A model generated the notes under the pieces. The model had not been told where the DNA came from, did not search any database, and saw only the letters and a program-made list of their open reading frames with translations. This document shows, piece by piece, positions 7,436 through 7,474 of a stretch of DNA of 7,474 bases. The stretch's first letter is position 1. The number at the start of each line of letters is the position of its first letter. The translations under genes were made by a program, and so were the position numbers. Origin of the DNA: an uncultured Collinsella sp. (GTDB lineage Bacteria; Actinomycetota; Coriobacteriia; Coriobacteriales; Coriobacteriaceae). The DNA lies in assembly GCA_900553705.1 (NCBI GenBank), contig USEK01000068.1, positions 1 through 7,474 on the forward strand. Reading direction: 5' to 3'.

Positions 7436-7474
7436 CTGTCTCTTATACACATCTGACGCTGCCGACGACTAGTC
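7436..7474. other. Illumina Nextera adapter at the contig end (not genomic)
   Basis: Positions 7436-7454 are CTGTCTCTTATACACATCT, the 19-bp Tn5 mosaic end. Positions 7455-7468 are GACGCTGCCGACGA, the complement of the Nextera read-1 primer site. The last six bases, CTAGTC, sit where the i5 index would begin. This is untrimmed library adapter, so genomic sequence ends at about 7435. Confidence 0.97.

Noticed and set aside
7436..7454. Transposon end (Tn5 mosaic end) indicating a mobile element
   Set aside because: It is followed directly by the Nextera primer site and ends the contig, so it is library adapter and not biology.

Overview
The window looks like a fragment of an anaerobic, fermentative gut-type Actinobacterium, most likely a member of the Coriobacteriia such as Collinsella. 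This is inferred from the GC-rich coding sequence, Shine-Dalgarno-led genes, the gene mix (LacI/GH32 sugar locus, pyruvate formate-lyase, 2-keto-3-deoxygluconate permease) and protein style. No taxonomic marker is present. All six real genes lie on the minus strand, so they are read from the right end to the left. The last 39 bases (7436-7474) are not genomic: they are an Illumina Nextera adapter, so the contig truly ends near 7435.

Right to left: (1) an SDR oxidoreductase (6516-7265) and a KdgT-type 2-keto-3-deoxygluconate permease (5388-6407) form a probable two-gene sugar-acid transcription unit. It has a recognisable promoter at 7380-7407, a small hairpin between the genes and a strong hairpin terminator at 5316-5349. 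(2) After a ~400-base leader region comes pyruvate formate-lyase, split into two proteins: a 683-residue body with the catalytic Cys-Cys pair (2870-4921) and a separate 83-residue glycyl-radical domain (2533-2784). They are separated by 85 bases holding two perfect hairpins, a possible extended -10 promoter and a good ribosome binding site. (3) Downstream of the radical-domain gene lies a 183-base nested inverted repeat (2354-2536). (4) A LacI-family repressor (1219-2229) precedes a GH32-type fructosidase (1-1034, cut by the window edge).

The LacI-type operators can be read directly. Close copies of TGTCAAnCGTTTTCA lie in the GH32 promoter (one filling the -35/-10 spacer, one over the -35), upstream of that promoter, and over the -10 of the repressor gene. 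This predicts a self-regulated sugar switch. A related half-matching palindrome lies in the pfl leader.

The standout is the two-polypeptide pyruvate formate-lyase. The body has no glycyl-radical site of its own, and the small protein is the missing C-terminal domain rather than a full GrcA/YfiD spare part. The two must therefore be expected to assemble to give an active enzyme. Metabolically the genes fit together loosely: fructan or sucrose sugars and keto-deoxy sugar acids feed pyruvate, which pyruvate formate-lyase cleaves to acetyl-CoA and formate. The activating enzyme, KDG kinase and KDPG aldolase are not in the window.
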